Shown here piece by piece: positions 60,001-64,000 of a stretch of 64,000 nt of DNA. The stretch spans positions 2,976,001 through 3,040,000 of the forward strand of contig NC_016477.1 in the NCBI RefSeq assembly GCF_000226095.1. The letters run 5' to 3'. A program made the translations under genes and the position numbers. The notes under the pieces were generated by a model. That model was not told where the DNA came from. It saw only the letters and a program-made list of their open reading frames with translations, and made no database searches. Every line of letters starts with the position of its first letter. Positions within the stretch are counted from its first letter, which is position 1. This DNA is from Thermothelomyces thermophilus ATCC 42464. Lineage: Eukaryota; Ascomycota; Sordariomycetes; Sordariales; Chaetomiaceae.

Positions 60001-60758
60001 GATGCGCGGGTTGGACAGCGAGATGGCGTTGAGCGGCCGGGACGAGACTTGGCGCAGGGGAGAGACGCTTCGCAGGGCTGCTGCTGGGCGTGCGGCGGCT
60101 CGTAGGGAAAACAGTTTGGGCAGATGGTAAGGCGGAACCTCGAAGAAGAAAGACTCCGGGTTGTTTGGTTGGTGATTGAATTTTGTTGGCTTAGCGAGGA
60201 CTTGGGGTCTCTCTCTCTTTCTGTTGATGGTGGGGTTGGAGTCGTCAAACAATTTTGACCCGGCAGGAAATGCGGGGCAAAATTGGGTTTGGGTCAAGAC
60301 GAGGGGCACTTCTCTCGATCCTTGCTAAGTACTGTACCGACCGAGTACAGTACCTAACTGAGTCGTAACAGGGATGAAGATGTGGGCCTGTGCGGTGTGC
60401 CTTTAACGAGCGGGTCCCTTGCTCGTGACTGCGCGCGGGCGTTTGACGCGTTTTCGATCTCATTGGCGATCACCCAGTCGCGTGGATCGCGCGCCCTTCC
60501 ACTCATTACCGTTCCTGCCCTTCTGCAAACCCAGCATCTATCCGGTTAAACTTGTCCATTGTGCCGCAGAATCCTGCATCGGTCATCGTATTGTTTCCAT
60601 GCAGTCTCTGTAGCATCTGATGTTTTCGTGCCTTACTGCATTCCGATTGTGACCGGTTTTGCTTCTTTTCTTCTGAATTCTTCCTCATCACGCTCGTTCG
60701 CCATCCTCAGTCGTCGTATTCAACAACCACCCGTTGATCCCTCCTCATTCTCCCGACA
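60001..60758. promoter_or_regulatory. Divergent promoter, arc1 / LSH-type remodeller
   Basis: About 760 bases between divergent ATG codons. The arc1-proximal 114 bases are open in the arc1 frame as a possible non-AUG leader. GTACTGTAC (60,329-60,337) and its complement GTACAGTAC (60,345-60,353) form an inverted repeat with a 7-base spacer, a candidate regulator site. Confidence 0.6.
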
Positions 60759-63558
60759 ATGCCGTATATTTCCTCCCCCGATGGCGGGTCAGTGAGCCCG
60801 ATCTCGCAGCTTCCGACCAGTGCACCCTCTTCTCCGCCTCCGCAGTCCCCTACGCGCCCAGCCAAGGACGCGTCCAAGATGAGCTACACCAAGATGAGGG
60901 AGGAGCAGGTGCTCGCCGCCGAAGAGGAGAAGGCGCGCAAAGAAAACCTCAAAGCCGAGGAGAGGCGCAGGAAGAAATGGAAGAAGCGGGTGCTCAGCAA
61001 GGAGGAGCGCGAAGCCAAGGCCAAAGATCTAGACCGCCTCCTCGCCCAGAGCGCGGCATTCAGCAGCATTCTGACCAACAAGACGAAGGTCCTGGGTCGC
61101 GTCGGCACCAGTCTGGATGGCAAGGCGCTTGGCGAGCATGACCTGACCATGGCGAAGCAGCCCAAGTGCCTCGTCGGCGGCACTATGCGGGACTACCAGC
61201 TCGAGGGCCTTACATGGATGTACGAGATTTGCATCCAGGGCATGAGCGGGATTCTGGCCGACGAAATGGGATTGGGTATGTTGAGTTGTTGTCGCCTTCT
61301 TTTTCGCCTTCCACAAGCTAACTTGACCCAGGTAAAACCGTGCAGACGATTTCTCTGATTGCGCTACTTCGAGAACAGGAGAACTACCTCGGCCCCCATC
61401 TCATCGTCGCCCCGTTGAGCACCCTATCCAATTGGCTAGACGAATTCCACCAATGGGTTCCCTCGATACCAGTCGTCATGTACCACGGGACACCCCAGCA
61501 GCGCAATGAGATCTTCAAGACCAAGATCATGCGTCACATCCACGGTGGAAGGCCGACGGAGAAGTTTCCCGTTGTTTGCACCAGCTACGAGATGGTCCTC
61601 AAGGACCGCGCCGCCCTTTCCAAGATCAACTGGGAGTTCATCATCATCGACGAGGGACACCGCATGAAGAACTTTGACTCAAAGCTGTTCCGCGAACTCA
61701 AGTCCTTCACGTCGGCCACCCGTCTCCTCATCACGGGCACTCCCCTACAGAACAATCTCAAGGAGCTGTGGTCGCTGCTCAACTTTCTGCTCCCCAAGAT
61801 CTTCCGCGATTGGGAGGCGTTCGAGAGCTGGTTCGACTTCAGCGACTTGGAGGACGAAGAGGGCACTGAAGAGTTCATCGCTGACAAGACCAAGCAAGAG
61901 CTCGTCAAGAAGATGCATATTGTGCTACAACCCCTGCTGCTGCGCAGGGTAAAGGCCGATGTCGCCAAGTACCTGCCCAAGAAGCGTGAGTACGTCTTGT
62001 ACGCACCTATGACCAAGGAGCAGACGGACCTATACAATGTCATCAACGATAAGAACATTGATACGCGAGCGTACTTGGAACACAAGGTTGTCGAGCGTCT
62101 GACGGCGGCCACGAACAGCAAGGCATCGTCGCCGACCCTCAGCCCTCGCTCCACGAGATCGAGCAGCGTCAAGCGGGAACCAGAGGCAGAGAGCGAATCG
62201 GTGACAACGAGGAGTAAACCGGCCGCCGCGAAGCCGAAGGACGTCATCCCGCCAGCCAAGAATGCGTTCAGCCTCATGATGGGCAAAGCACGCCCTCAAG
62301 GCCGGCCGCCGAAAGCCTCTCCTCCAAATCAGCAAGCACCTGCGGAGCCATCTCCGAAACAGACAAGGAGAGCGGCCAAGAGAAAGAGCCCGCCTGAAGC
62401 CGAGTCTCCAGCGCCAAAGAGCGCCAAGTCGAGCAGGCAGTCCACCCCGCAAAGCACCCGAGGCCGCTCACGGAAGACCAGGCAGTCGTACAAGGAGGAT
62501 GACTCGGACGACGACCTGCTAGATGACGACGAATTTGAGGCGAAACTTGCTAAGAAGTTGGCCGACGAAGACGCCGAGGCGGCCGAGGTGGCCGAGGAGG
62601 TTCTCGACGAAGAGGAATTTGAGCGAGCGCACACTCTTGAAATCGCGAGTATGTTTTTTTCACATCATTCCCGATTGGGGTACGCTCATGCTGATGGCTC
62701 GCAGAACGAGAAATTGCAAACAAGAAGCTGGGAAACCCACTCCTCCAGCTCCGGCTGGTCTGCAACAGTCCGCATAACTTCTACAACCCTTGGGCGAGTG
62801 ATAGCGGGGTGCCAATTGACGAGAGCATTGTTACAGCGTCCGGCAAGATGCTCCTCCTCGACCGCCTCCTTCCCGCCCTTTTCGAGCGCGGCCACAAGGT
62901 TCTCATCTTTTCGCAGTTCAAGACTCAGCTTGACATTCTCGAAGACTACTGCGCCGAGCTCCGCAAGTGGCGCGTCTGCCGCATCGACGGCGGAGTCGCG
63001 CAAGAGGACCGGCGAGCCCAGATCCGCGAGTTCAACACGGACCCGGACATTAAGATCTTCCTGCTGTCCACCCGCGCGGGTGGGCAGGGCATCAATCTCG
63101 CCAGCGCCGACACCGTCATACTCTTTGATAGCGACTGGAACCCGCAGCAGGACCTGCAGGCGCAGGACAGGGCGCACCGGATCGGCCAGACGCGGCCCGT
63201 CATTGTGTACCGGCTCGCCACGAAGGGGACGGTGGAGGAGGAGCTGTTGATGAGCGCGGACGCCAAGCGCAGGCTGGAGAAGCTCGTCATCAAGAAGGGC
63301 GGGTTCAGGACGATGGGGCAGAAGATCGATATGCGGGAGGACCTAGACCGAGAGACGCTCAAGGCGCTGTTGCTCAAGGACGGGCAGGTGTACAACCTCT
63401 CCGGGGGCGAACAGGTGTTGAGCGATGAAGACTTGAAGGTGCTGTGTGACAGAAGCGACGAGGCCTACGAGAGGGCTGCCGTGGGACAAGGGAACGCGGC
63501 CGGGTACACGGTGATTGAGACGGGGGCGCACGGGATCCGGACGGCCGGGGCCGCATAA
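60759..63558 (+). CDS. mus-30: SNF2-family chromatin remodeller, LSH/HELLS/DDM1 type
   Basis: ATP-driven nucleosome remodeller of the nucleus; the plant and animal members (DDM1, HELLS) support DNA methylation of repeats, and the Neurospora relative MUS-30 guards against DNA damage. Three exons (60759-61275, 61332-62648, 62705-63558) encode 895 residues. A charged coiled region (about 43-100) precedes the ATPase: CLVGGTMRDYQLEGLTWM, DEMGLGKT (about 167-174, split by intron 1), DEGH (278-281), TGTPLQNNLKELW and LRRVKADV. A Lys/Pro/acidic insert of about 200 residues (about 415-625) separates the lobes; this interruption and the SPHNFYNPW motif mark the LSH class rather than ISWI or CHD. The second lobe has HKVLIFSQF, LLSTRAGGQGINL (about 731-743) and RAHRIGQTRPV. 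All introns are GT-AG and 56 bases long. Confidence 0.92.
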
Positions 63559-63619
63559 TGGGGGCTTACGTGGATGACCCGCTCACTCAGTCCGATTCCA
63601 CGCCGCTGCTCATGGAATC

Positions 63620-64000
63620 TCACACAAAATCGAACTCGATACTCTTAGCCATGTCCCTCACCACATCCCCAGACAGATACACCAACTCGGCGCAGGTCAG
63701 CAGGAACCAATGGGCCGCCTCTACCCAGAGCACGTCATAGTCGAGATTTGACAGCCACTCCCAGAGGCCCCAACAGGCGAGCCCGGCAAAGATCACCGCC
63801 CAACGCCTCCTCACGAAGCCGGCCCACTGCACCACCAGCTCCCTCGCTGTCTGGAGAACCAACCAAACAGCGAACAGCAGCACGTCCCCGGCCACCCGCA
63901 CGGCCGTGACGGCCCAGGTGACCCCGAGGCAAGTGAGCAGCAGGTGGCCGTACAGCTCGGCGGCGGCGCGCAGCAGGGGCACGGCCCAGCCGACGACGGC
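63620..64000 (-). CDS. Membrane protein, C-terminal part (cut by window edge)
   Basis: The frame is open from the right window edge to a TGA at 63620-63622, giving 126 residues without an ATG, so the start lies outside. At least three hydrophobic segments are visible (LLLTCLGVTWAVTAVRVAG, VLLFAVWLVLQTA, WAVIFAGLACWGLWEWL) and possibly a fourth (HWFLLTCAELVYL), ending in SIEFDFV. I do not recognise the family. It converges with the LSH-type gene, 61 bases apart. Confidence 0.7.
   Translation of the reverse strand, partial: AVVGWAVPLLRAAAELYGHLLLTCLGVTWAVTAVRVAGDVLLFAVWLVLQTARELVVQWAGFVRRRWAVIFAGLACWGLWEWLSNLDYDVLWVEAAHWFLLTCAELVYLSGDVVRDMAKSIEFDFV

Overview
The window looks like nuclear DNA of a filamentous ascomycete, most likely a Sordariomycete of the Sordariales/Chaetomiaceae type. 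The reasons are GC-rich genes with introns of mostly 45-80 bases, lariat sites of the CTAAC/CTGAC type, one sharply bounded AT-rich block that carries the mark of repeat-induced point mutation (RIP), and a gene set (Arb1, short ATP25, LSH/DDM1-type remodeller, PTH11-like receptor) typical of Pezizomycotina. The species cannot be named from sequence alone.

Layout: 1 to about 10,200 is a TA-rich, RIP-decayed repeat block holding a Ty3/Gypsy chromovirus-like fossil (1955-9481), a further LTR copy and unassigned remnants. From about 10,200 to the end is ordinary gene-bearing DNA. Left to right: PTH11/SAT4-type membrane protein (+), guanylate kinase (+), MFS sugar transporter (+), an intronless divergent TATA-binding protein (-), a hypothetical protein (+), a small secreted beta-trefoil-like protein (-), an APH-type kinase pseudogene (+), glutamine synthetase (-), about 3.9 kb with no supported gene, an acyl-protein thioesterase-like hydrolase (-), splicing helicase Prp22 (-), a PMP3/SNA2-like protein (+), Arb1 (-), inositol polyphosphate multikinase (+), CLP1 (+), a Git3/Gpr1-type receptor (+), a class I glutamine amidotransferase (-), a PPX1-like exopolyphosphatase (+), ATP25 (-), mitochondrial RNA polymerase (+), an Arc1/EMAPII-type tRNA-binding protein (-), an LSH/HELLS-type remodeller (+) and the end of a membrane protein (-) cut by the window edge.

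Most genes are housekeeping and unrelated to each other. Functional links that can be argued: ATP25 and the mitochondrial RNA polymerase share one divergent promoter; Prp22 and CLP1 both act in mRNA maturation; Arb1 and the LSH/DDM1-type remodeller belong to families that silence repeats and lie on the same contig as a silenced repeat block.

The observations I rank highest are (1) the intronless second-type TBP, which keeps every DNA-intercalating phenylalanine while the rest of the core has drifted, (2) an AUG-less in-frame leader in front of the Arc1-type gene that reads as a mitochondrial presequence starting at a CUG, (3) the mosaic LTRs of the Gypsy fossil, and (4) the divergent ATP25/RPO41 pair. 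All exon structures were derived by eye from splice signals and reading-frame continuity, without transcript evidence.
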